DNA of 64,000 nucleotides from Mucilaginibacter dorajii (GTDB lineage Bacteria; Bacteroidota; Bacteroidia; Sphingobacteriales; Sphingobacteriaceae): contig NZ_JANTYS010000004.1 of the NCBI RefSeq assembly GCF_024808255.1, forward strand, positions 1 to 64,000. The letters are read 5' to 3'. Below, one piece after another: positions 34,751 through 41,954 of this stretch. The notes under the pieces were generated by a model, which worked only from the letters and a program-made list of their open reading frames with translations, had not been told where the DNA came from and ran no database searches. The position numbers were made by a program, and so were the translations under genes. The stretch's first letter is position 1; each line of letters opens with the position of its first letter.

Positions 34751-34856
34751 TTTGTTTTTCTATAGATATCCGCTTTTCGTGATATTCAGTCAAGAAATTC
34801 CCAAATCTTCAAATTAAATAAATCCCAATTCCCAAATCCGACATCCGAAATCTTTA

Positions 34857-34864
34857 TATCTTTG
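34857..34864 (+). promoter_or_regulatory. -7 element of pheT
   Basis: TATCTTTG matches TAnnTTTG 20 bases upstream of the pheT ATG. Confidence 0.5.
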
Positions 34865-34884
34865 CCGATTATCATTCTTGAATA

Positions 34885-37284
34885 ATGAAGATATCGTATA
34901 ACTGGCTTAAAGAATTTATTGATACTGATAAAACCCCTCAGGAAATTTCCATTATCCTTACCGGTACCGGTTTGGAGGTTGAAAGTCTTGAAAAAGTGCA
35001 ACCCATCCCCGGCGGATTAGAAGGTCTGGTGATTGGCTACGTAAAGGAGTCTGTTGATCATGCCAACTCCGATCACCTGCATGTAACCAAAGTTGATGTT
35101 GGCGGCGCGGAAGACCTACAGATTGTTTGCGGTGCACATAATGTGGCTGCAGGTCAAAAAGTGGTTGTGGCTACCGTTGGTACTACCATTTACCCAACCG
35201 TGGGCGAGCCTTTTACAATAAAAAAATCAAAGATTCGTGGTGAAGTATCTGAAGGCATGATCTGTGCCGAAGATGAAATAGGTTTAGGTACCGACCATGC
35301 AGGCATCATGGTGCTTGATGATGACGCGGTTGTTGGCTCATTGGCTAAAAACTATTTTAAACTGCACGACGATTATATGTACGAAATTGGCCTTACCCCA
35401 AACCGCGCCGATGCCACATCGCATTTAGGTACTGCAAGGGATATTGCCGCGTTCTTAAAAATCGGTATCACCAAGCCGGATGTTAGCGCTTTTAAGGTTG
35501 ATAACACAGACAGGGTTATTGAAGTTGTGGTGGAGAATGAAGCGGCAAGTCCGCGTTATTCTGGCTTAACCATTAGCGGTGTCGAAGTTAAGGAATCGCC
35601 AAAATGGTTAAAAGAGCGTTTGGCTGTTATCGGCATCCGTTCTATCAACAACATTGTGGATGTTACCAACTATGTACTGCATGAGCTTGGGCAGCCATTA
35701 CATGCTTTTGATGCCGATGAAATAACCGGCAACAAAGTATTGGTTAAAAACTATGCCGAAGGAACTGTTTTTAAAACTTTGGATGATGCAGATCGTAAAT
35801 TATCAGAAAATGACCTGATGATTGGTAACGCCGAAGAGCCGATGTGTATTGCCGGGGTATTTGGTGGTGCAAAATCTGGTGTTAAGGAATCTACTACCAG
35901 TATTTTCCTGGAGAGCGCTTATTTCAATTCCGTGTCGGTACGTAAAACTGCAAAAAGACATGGTTTAAAAACCGATGCATCTTTCAGGTTTGAGCGTGGC
36001 ACCGATCCGGATATGACTGTGTTTGCCTTGAAGCGTGCCGCCTTGCTTATTCAGCAGGTAGCGGGTGGTAAAGTATCATCAAATATTGTTGATCATTACC
36101 CTGCCCCGGTTTCGCCATTTGCCTTTGATGTAACTTATAAAAACATCGACAGGCTGATAGGGCAGGAGATAACCCATGGCGAGATCAAAGCGATCATTGA
36201 GGCGCTTGATATTAAGATAGTGAACGAAACTGCGGATTCGCTATCCTTACAAGTTCCTCCATACCGTGTTGATGTTACCCGCGAGGTTGATATTGTGGAA
36301 GAGATATTGCGTATTTATGGTTACAATAACATCCATATCCCTACGCAGATCCGGGCATCCTTAAATAACTCTCAACGGGCAGAGAAAGATACTGTTCAAA
36401 ACCAAATCTCGGATCTGTTAACGGCTAATGGCTTTAACGAGATACTTTCAAACTCGTTAACCAAATCATCCTATTCAGATAACCTGGATGCGGCCGTAAA
36501 AATCCTGAACCCGCTAAGCAGCGATCTGGATGTAATGCGTCAAACCTTATTGTACTCTGGGCTGGAAGCTATCGCTTATAACCAAAACCGCCGTGCTGCC
36601 GATTTGAAGTTTTATGAGTTTGGCAAGGTATACAGTGTAAAGGATGATAAATATAGCGAAGTGCAACGTTTCTCGATATTTATCACCGGTGCCGATACTG
36701 CCGAACAATGGAACCTGAAACAAAAGCCGGTTTCGTTTTACAACCTAAAGGCCATTGTTGATGGTATTTTAAAACGGCTGAACATTACCGACCTGGTAAC
36801 CGAAGATGCCACTTGCAGCAAGCTGGCTTTCGGTTTGCAATACATGCTTAATGGTAAGCAGCTGGTTAAATTTGGCCAGGTGAATACTACTTCGCAAAAA
36901 AAGGTTGATGTTGATAAGGATGTATTTTATGCCGATTTCAACTTTGATATGGTGCTTAACGCGGTACGTAAAAACAAAATTGTTTACCAGGAGGTTTCTA
37001 AGTTCCCGGCCGTAAGGCGCGATCTTTCCATGCTGATAGATCAATCGGTTTCGTTTGGTCAGTTAAAGCAAATTGCCCAGCGTACCGAGCGTAAGCTGTT
37101 GAAGGAGGTAAGTGTATTTGACGTGTACCAGGGCGATAAATTACCAGCTGGCAAAAAGTCATACGCGCTGAGCTTTATCATCCAGGATATTGAGAAAACC
37201 CTTACCGATAAAGCGATCGACAGCATTATGCAAAAATTAATTTATAATTTAGGAAAAGAAGCAGGAGCGGAGATAAGGAAATAG
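34885..37284 (+). CDS. pheT: Phenylalanine--tRNA ligase beta subunit
   Basis: The 799-residue protein, with PheS, charges tRNA-Phe. Domains in order: N-terminal B1 (MKISYNWLKEFIDTDKTPQE), EMAP-like tRNA-binding domain (about 40-150, HLHVTKVDVGG), B3/B4 editing domain (about 210-380, DVTNYVLHELGQPLHAFDAD), B5 (about 400-475, PPYRVDVTREVDIVEEILRI), a catalytically silent synthetase-like core and an FDX-ACB domain (from about 705, SKFPAVRRDLSMLID). The length is normal. pheS is not adjacent. Confidence 0.95.
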   Translation: MKISYNWLKEFIDTDKTPQEISIILTGTGLEVESLEKVQPIPGGLEGLVIGYVKESVDHANSDHLHVTKVDVGGAEDLQIVCGAHNVAAGQKVVVATVGTTIYPTVGEPFTIKKSKIRGEVSEGMICAEDEIGLGTDHAGIMVLDDDAVVGSLAKNYFKLHDDYMYEIGLTPNRADATSHLGTARDIAAFLKIGITKPDVSAFKVDNTDRVIEVVVENEAASPRYSGLTISGVEVKESPKWLKERLAVIGIRSINNIVDVTNYVLHELGQPLHAFDADEITGNKVLVKNYAEGTVFKTLDDADRKLSENDLMIGNAEEPMCIAGVFGGAKSGVKESTTSIFLESAYFNSVSVRKTAKRHGLKTDASFRFERGTDPDMTVFALKRAALLIQQVAGGKVSSNIVDHYPAPVSPFAFDVTYKNIDRLIGQEITHGEIKAIIEALDIKIVNETADSLSLQVPPYRVDVTREVDIVEEILRIYGYNNIHIPTQIRASLNNSQRAEKDTVQNQISDLLTANGFNEILSNSLTKSSYSDNLDAAVKILNPLSSDLDVMRQTLLYSGLEAIAYNQNRRAADLKFYEFGKVYSVKDDKYSEVQRFSIFITGADTAEQWNLKQKPVSFYNLKAIVDGILKRLNITDLVTEDATCSKLAFGLQYMLNGKQLVKFGQVNTTSQKKVDVDKDVFYADFNFDMVLNAVRKNKIVYQEVSKFPAVRRDLSMLIDQSVSFGQLKQIAQRTERKLLKEVSVFDVYQGDKLPAGKKSYALSFIIQDIEKTLTDKAIDSIMQKLIYNLGKEAGAEIRK

Positions 37285-37400
37285 AGTCAAGAGATTAGAA
37301 TCAAGAGTCAAGACCTTGATTTTGAAATTTTTGATTTCTTTTTTGGATATATTTTTTGATTTAGAGTTTAGAAATTAAGATTTAGAGTTTTAGCAAATAC

Positions 37401-37691
37401 ATGGCCTCGGTAGCAGAACAGTTAAATAAGATAGTTGATAAAACCGAGAGGTTGATTGAGCTTTGTGCTGCTTTACAGGAGGAGAATGACTTGTTGAAGC
37501 TGGAGAGTGAGGCGCTTACCGTGGCACTTGATGCAAGCAAAAATAAGACGAAAGACCTTGAAGAAAAGCTTCGTGTATTGAAACTTGCAAAATCATTTTC
37601 AGAAACAAATGAAAAAAGTGTTGACATTAAGCAAAAAATTAACGACTTTGTGCAAGAAATAGATAAGTGTATTGTATTATTGAAGAAATAG
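37401..37691 (+). CDS. Small coiled-coil protein upstream of zapA
   Basis: The 96-residue protein (MASVAEQLNKIVDKTERLIE) is predicted to be almost entirely coiled coil, with heptads through KLESEALTVALDASKNKTKD. Its size and position 21 bases before zapA suggest a ZapB-like or other divisome partner, but that is by context only. There is no signal peptide. A stretch of AT-rich oligomer repeats separates it from pheT. Confidence 0.65.
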   Translation: MASVAEQLNKIVDKTERLIELCAALQEENDLLKLESEALTVALDASKNKTKDLEEKLRVLKLAKSFSETNEKSVDIKQKINDFVQEIDKCIVLLKK

Positions 37692-37712
37692 TACAAAAAG
37701 TGAACAGCTCAA

Positions 37713-38003
37713 ATGGGAGAAATCTCAATAAAAATAAATATTGCTGACAGAGTTTACCCCTTAAAGGTAAACATGGAAGAAGAAGAAATAATACGCAGGG
37801 CGGCTAAACTAATTAACGACCGGATAAAAGAATATCAGGAAAATTATGCAGTGAGGGATAAGCAGGATCTGCTTTCAATGTGCGTGCTGCATTATGCAAC
37901 ATCGTCATTAAAGGCCGAGAAGAAGGTAAATGTAGAGGATACTGATGTAGCCGAAAAAGTTTACCAATTAGATCATATGCTTGACAAATTTTTTTCGAAG
38001 TAA
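37713..38003 (+). CDS. zapA: Cell division protein ZapA
   Basis: The 96-residue protein has the ZapA start EISIKINIADRVYPLKVNME, then EEIIRRAAKLINDRIKEYQE and a C-terminal helix for dimerisation. ZapA binds FtsZ and stabilises the Z-ring. It follows the small coiled-coil gene in an apparent operon and is followed by a probable 6S RNA; in E. coli zapA is also next to the 6S RNA gene. Confidence 0.85.
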   Translation: MGEISIKINIADRVYPLKVNMEEEEIIRRAAKLINDRIKEYQENYAVRDKQDLLSMCVLHYATSSLKAEKKVNVEDTDVAEKVYQLDHMLDKFFSK

Positions 38004-38039
38004 TAAACGTTCTTTACATAATATACAGAGCACATTTAA

Positions 38040-38205
38040 GATTTAACCGCAGTTAAATTTTAGGTTTCACTATTAAAAACTTAACGCTTCAATATGAGCG
38101 GATCAAAGAGGCATGCGTTACTATAAGTACTAACGTAACCCATGATTCCAATATCCGAAATGAGGTTTTAAATACATGATACTTAAAAATTAGTTGCGGT
38201 TTTTT
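38040..38205 (+). ncRNA. ssrS: Probable 6S RNA
   Basis: AACCGCAGTTAAATTTTA (38045-38062) pairs with its near complement ending GTTGCGGTT (38184-38201), so a 155-base transcript would be closed by a long terminal stem, followed by a T run. Inside, CGGAT/ATCCG (38099-38103/38153-38157), CATG/CATG (38112/38141) and GTTAC/GTAAC (38117-38121/38135-38139) form an apical hairpin, leaving a large open region between the two stems. This closing stem, bubble and apical stem layout is that of 6S RNA, which sequesters housekeeping RNA polymerase. The zapA neighbourhood supports it. An upstream promoter is not clear. Confidence 0.6.
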
Positions 38206-38235
38206 TATATACATACATACCACCAATAACCTAAA

Positions 38236-39798
38236 ATGAACATACTATATGTTATTATCGGACTACTCGTAGGCACTGGCCTTGGGATAGTCATCGGACG
38301 CTTCCTGCTACTGAAGTTGTTCAAAGACCAGGAAGTATCGGCACAAAATAAAGTGAAGAAGATTTTAAAAGACGCTGAAAACAATGCCGAGATCCTGAAG
38401 AAAAATAAATTACTGGAAGCCAAGGAGAAGTTTTTACAAATGAAAGCTGAGCATGAGCAGGAAGTTACCACAAAAAACAACAACATCAACCAGCGCGAAA
38501 ACGGTGTGAAACAAAAGGAGCAATCCATGAATCAACGCCTGGAAAACATGAACCGCAAGGAAAATGAGCTTGATAACACCCGCAAAAACCTGGAGAAACA
38601 AACCGAGATTGTTGTTAAAAAGCAGGAAGAGGTTGAGCTTCTTAAAAACTCGCACGTACAGCAATTGGAAACTATTGCAGGCTTATCTGCCGAGGATGCT
38701 AAGAACCAGTTGGTAGACAACCTGCGCGAAGAAGCCCGCAGCAAAGCCATGATACAGATTAAGGATATTGTGGACGAAGCTAAGCTTACCGCTACTAAAG
38801 AAGCTAAAAAGATAGTTATCCAAACCATTCAGCGTACCGCTACAGAAAGCGCTATCGAAAACACAGTATCTATCTTTAACATCGAAAATGATGAGATCAA
38901 GGGCCGTATCATCGGTCGTGAGGGTAGGAACATCCGAGCTTTGGAGGCCGCTACCGGTATCGAAATTATTGTGGATGATACTCCGGAGGCCATCATTTTA
39001 TCAGGTTTTGACCCGGTAAGGCGCGAAATTGCAAGGTTGGCTATGCACCGTTTGGTAACAGATGGCCGTATTCACCCGGCGCGTATTGAAGAGGTGGTTG
39101 CCAAAACCAAAAAGCAAATTGAAGAAGAAATTGTTGAGATAGGCGAGCGTACCGTGATTGACCTGGGCATCCACGGTTTACACCCCGAGCTGATCCGTAT
39201 GGTTGGCCGTATGCGCTACCGCTCATCTTATGGGCAAAACCTGTTACAGCACTCACGTGAGGTTGCTAACTTTTGCGCCACAATGGCTGCCGAGCTTGGC
39301 CTTAATGTAAAAATGGCTAAACGTGCCGGCTTGTTACATGATATTGGCAAAGTCCCTGATGATAACCCAGAACTGCCACACGCTATTTTGGGGATGCAAT
39401 TGGCCGAAAAATATAAGGAACATCCTGAAGTTTGTAACGCGATAGGTGCCCACCATGATGAAATTGAAATGACATCGATGCTGTCGCCAATCATCCAGGC
39501 TTGTGATGCCATTTCTGGCGCCCGGCCGGGTGCACGCCGCGAAGTGGTTGAAAGCTACATCAAACGTTTAAAGGAGTTGGAAGAACTGGCAATGTCATAT
39601 CCTGGTGTCGAAAAAACTTTCGCTATACAGGCCGGCCGCGAATTGCGTGTTGTGGTTGAAAGCGAAAAGATAAGCGATGCACAATCAGAAGTATTGGCTG
39701 CCGATATCTCAAACCGTATCCAAACCGAAATGACCTACCCGGGTCAGATCAAGGTTACCGTGATCAGGGAAACCCGTTCGGTAGCGTTCGCGAAATAA
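38236..39798 (+). CDS. rny: Ribonuclease Y
   Basis: The 520-residue endoribonuclease initiates mRNA decay at the membrane. It has one N-terminal membrane helix ([20 protein letters not shown]), a long coiled coil to about residue 190, a KH domain ([19 protein letters not shown]) and an HD domain with H and D in [11 protein letters not shown] and [11 protein letters not shown]. The length and order are those of typical RNase Y. A terminator that also contains the promoter of the next gene follows. Confidence 0.95.
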   Translation: MNILYVIIGLLVGTGLGIVIGRFLLLKLFKDQEVSAQNKVKKILKDAENNAEILKKNKLLEAKEKFLQMKAEHEQEVTTKNNNINQRENGVKQKEQSMNQRLENMNRKENELDNTRKNLEKQTEIVVKKQEEVELLKNSHVQQLETIAGLSAEDAKNQLVDNLREEARSKAMIQIKDIVDEAKLTATKEAKKIVIQTIQRTATESAIENTVSIFNIENDEIKGRIIGREGRNIRALEAATGIEIIVDDTPEAIILSGFDPVRREIARLAMHRLVTDGRIHPARIEEVVAKTKKQIEEEIVEIGERTVIDLGIHGLHPELIRMVGRMRYRSSYGQNLLQHSREVANFCATMAAELGLNVKMAKRAGLLHDIGKVPDDNPELPHAILGMQLAEKYKEHPEVCNAIGAHHDEIEMTSMLSPIIQACDAISGARPGARREVVESYIKRLKELEELAMSYPGVEKTFAIQAGRELRVVVESEKISDAQSEVLAADISNRIQTEMTYPGQIKVTVIRETRSVAFAK

Positions 39799-39819
39799 TT
39801 AAACATCAAAAAATAAAAA

Positions 39820-39860
39820 ATAAACCCTTTTGGCCTAAAGCTGAAAGGGTTTTTATATTT
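39820..39860 (+). terminator. Intrinsic terminator of rny
   Basis: AAACCCTTT, a loop of about 13 bases and AAAGGGTTT with a T run form a clear terminator. Its loop and T tract overlap the promoter of the DUF962 gene. Confidence 0.85.
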
Positions 39861-39861
39861 G
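39829..39861 (+). promoter_or_regulatory. Promoter of the DUF962 gene, embedded in the rny terminator
   Basis: TTTG at 39829-39832, a 21-base spacer and TATATTTG at 39854-39861 match the full consensus. The -7 element is formed by the terminator T tract. The GTG start codon is at 39866, only four bases downstream, so the transcript should be leaderless. Confidence 0.65.
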
Positions 39862-39865
39862 TATT

Positions 39866-40402
39866 GTGGCAGCAAAAACATCAAATTCCAAAACCAATCC
39901 GGTACCTAAAACTGAAGAAACCAGTGCCGAACGTTTGTTGAACGGTTATGCCTTGAGTCATCAAGACCCGCTTAATAAAGTGATCCATTATATATGCGTA
40001 CCGCTTTTAATGTTTAGCCTTTTTGGCTTGTTTTGGGCTATCCCTTTTCCTCACCTTCAATTTTTAGGATCGTATAACGGTTATTTTAACTGGGCATCCT
40101 TTGTTATAGCCATTGCTATTTACTACTATCTGCGCATTTCTCCGCTTATTTCATACGCCATCCTGTTTATACTGTTGGGCTTTAGCTATTTGATATTAGA
40201 GTTGCTCAGCTGGCAGCAATTAGGCGGGCCGGCTATGTGGCTTGTTTGCACCATCATTTTTATCCCAAGCATTTGCGTGGTGCTTATTGGTAATACCCGC
40301 GAAAAAACCTATGTACAATACGGGCTCAACATTAGCTCATTGCCCCTGGCCCCGGTTAGCATTATTTATAAATTACTTAAAGCCGTAGGTGTTAACAGGT
40401 AA
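39866..40402 (+). CDS. DUF962/Mpo1-like membrane protein
   Basis: The 178-residue protein starts at GTG. LLNGYALSHQDPLNKVIHYI with CVP matches the Y-x4-H-x5-N-x3-H-x3-P pattern of the DUF962/Mpo1 family, whose yeast member is an iron-dependent dioxygenase that alpha-oxidises 2-hydroxy fatty acids. Four hydrophobic segments span about residues 45-160. A lipid-oxidation role is plausible but untested in bacteria. A promoter overlapping the previous terminator suggests leaderless expression. Confidence 0.75.
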   Translation: MAAKTSNSKTNPVPKTEETSAERLLNGYALSHQDPLNKVIHYICVPLLMFSLFGLFWAIPFPHLQFLGSYNGYFNWASFVIAIAIYYYLRISPLISYAILFILLGFSYLILELLSWQQLGGPAMWLVCTIIFIPSICVVLIGNTREKTYVQYGLNISSLPLAPVSIIYKLLKAVGVNR

Positions 40403-40403
40403 C

Positions 40404-40730
40404 TCATACCATAAGTTGTTTATTGGTAACAAAGCTAAATAGTTGCGCAATTTTTAGGGCCATTGTATCAAACAGGTGTTCATCTATAGCATATTTGATG
40501 TTCCCTTTATAGCCACTCGCCTTTATTATTCCCAGGGTTTTTAATTCGGCAATGTGTTTGTTGATGGTTTCGTGGTGAAAAGGGATTTCGTAAAAGTTTT
40601 CTTTGGTTATGGTATTACCATTAAGAATAATGGTACGGATAATAGCTATACGTACAGGTAATGCAAGGGCTTTGGCAAAATTGGCCAGCTCATTATCAGC
40701 ATTTGAAAATTTAGAATCACTAAACGGCAT
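40404..40730 (-). CDS. ArsR-type winged-helix regulator 1
   Basis: The 108-residue protein has the winged helix-turn-helix layout of ArsR regulators: ANFAKALALPVRIAIIRTII, recognition region FHHETINKHIAELKTLGIIK and a C-terminal dimer helix. No Cys-based metal site is visible, so the signal is not a classical thiol-bound metal. It lies on the minus strand convergent with the DUF962 gene, with stops almost touching. The target is unknown. Confidence 0.75.
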   Translation of the reverse strand: MPFSDSKFSNADNELANFAKALALPVRIAIIRTIILNGNTITKENFYEIPFHHETINKHIAELKTLGIIKASGYKGNIKYAIDEHLFDTMALKIAQLFSFVTNKQLMV

Positions 40731-41425
40731 AATAGTTCAATTGATAATATGAATTGAATGTTTTTTAAAAACATGTGTTTGTTAATGGGGAAGCATGCAT
40801 CTGAAATCGAACAGTGATTTAACAAAATGCAGCAAACAGCAAAAAAACATTTATTGATTTTTTGCGAAGTAGTTTTTGATTGGATGTTTGATCAAATTCG
40901 CCAGGAGCGGAGAATTGAAAAGATTTTATCGGAATGTAAGGCTTTGGTGCCGAAGCACAGGTTTCTTAAATTGTATTTATAACAAACAGACCGCAATAAG
41001 CCAGTAGATAAACTTACAATGTGGGCTTTTAATAGTACAACAATATTTTTGCTGAAAATAACCCGCGGCCGCGATAAAAAGGCTATAGGCAAAGCCTTGG
41101 CACTTTTGTGTTTAGATACAGTATAGGTATTTAGCTTTGTAATGCTGTTCTTGAATGAGCAATGCGTTTCTGTAGATGAAGAACAGTTAGTACCGGGACA
41201 CCTGGTAACATATAGACAAGAAAAAATGAAGTATAGCGATGCTACAATTAAAGATGAAATCTTTACGCTCATTTTGGCCTTAGTCATGCTGATTTGACGA
41301 AACTGGTTCTAATTGGCAAACTTATATCGCTGATGTTACTAAGGCATTAACTAATGATGAATATGGTGTTAATAATATCGCCGTTTAGTTAATTAGGTAA
41401 TGTATGGTACACAACCTAAAAGAAG
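40731..41425. other. Gene-poor interval with a possible decayed ORF
   Basis: One plus-strand frame from ATG 40828 to TGA near 41297 can be read through two in-frame stops (TAA at about 40979 and TAG at about 41126). It starts MQQTAKKHLLIFCEVVFDWM and later reads NEQCVSVDEEQLVPGHLVTY. This may be a decayed gene of about 155 codons, or chance. A minus-strand frame of 131 codons over it has odd composition and is not accepted. No RNA gene or repeat is recognised. Confidence 0.25.
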
Positions 41426-41752
41426 CTAAACCTCTTGGTTATTATTGATAGCGCTCAACATATTTTCAAATTCGATAGTGTACTTATTCCAGCGTTCGTG
41501 GTTTACATCATATAATGATTTTTTGCCGGATATGGTCATCGTAATCAGGCTGGCATCCATCAACTCTTTGAGATGGTGGGATACAGTGGGTTGGGCAAGT
41601 GGCAGGATCTCTACAACCTCGCCGCATGTTAAATGCGGATGTTGTGCCAAAATACGAAGGATGGCTATCCTTGCAGGATGCGAAAGCGCCTTGGCTACTA
41701 AAGACAGGTCCTGGTCTGTTGCTGTAAATTCAGCCTTTTTGTGATTAGCCAT
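41426..41752 (-). CDS. ArsR-type winged-helix regulator 2
   Basis: From ATG 41752 the protein is 108 residues (MANHKKAEFTATDQDLSLVA); a longer frame to 41812 would start upstream of the TATCTTTG -7 element at 41776-41769. The DNA-binding part reads ALSHPARIAILRILAQ, TCGEVVEI and LPLAQPTVSHHLKELMDASL, a canonical ArsR fold; one Cys in TCGE is a possible ligand or redox sensor. It is divergent from the TonB receptor gene at 41955, with a palindromic operator between them, so it probably represses that receptor and perhaps itself. Confidence 0.82.
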   Translation of the reverse strand: MANHKKAEFTATDQDLSLVAKALSHPARIAILRILAQHPHLTCGEVVEILPLAQPTVSHHLKELMDASLITMTISGKKSLYDVNHERWNKYTIEFENMLSAINNNQEV

Positions 41753-41856
41753 TGTTAAGATTAAGTGCCAAAGATATAATGGAATCTTTAATCTTAAGTA
41801 CTTGTACTTCAAATCTTCATGTAATCTTCACGAATCATTTGGATAGTATTGTTACT

Positions 41857-41890
41857 ATTAGATATAATCTAATATCTAAGATATTAGATT
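41857..41890. promoter_or_regulatory. Palindromic operator between the ArsR gene and the TonB receptor gene
   Basis: AATCTAATATCT (41866-41877), a single A, and AGATATTAGATT (41879-41890) form a perfect 12-1-12 inverted repeat. ATTAGAT at 41857-41863 forms a second palindrome with ATCTAAT at 41867-41873, so three half-sites overlap. ArsR/SmtB operators are commonly 12-2-12 AT-rich inverted repeats. The site is 65-98 bases upstream of the receptor ATG and about 105-140 bases from the ArsR gene start. Confidence 0.65.
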
Positions 41891-41954
41891 TGATAATATT
41901 TGCTTAACATAGGTTTAATGTGTTGCGGGTAGTTTTGACCCGTCAATAAAATTT

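Noticed and set aside
34719-34793. Longer N-terminus for the ATPase
   Set aside because: It would begin upstream of a good -7 element and lacks similarity to OLD-type ATPase starts.
40892-41287. 131-codon minus-strand ORF
   Set aside because: Ser/Leu-rich composition with no domain; it overlaps a more protein-like opposite-strand frame.
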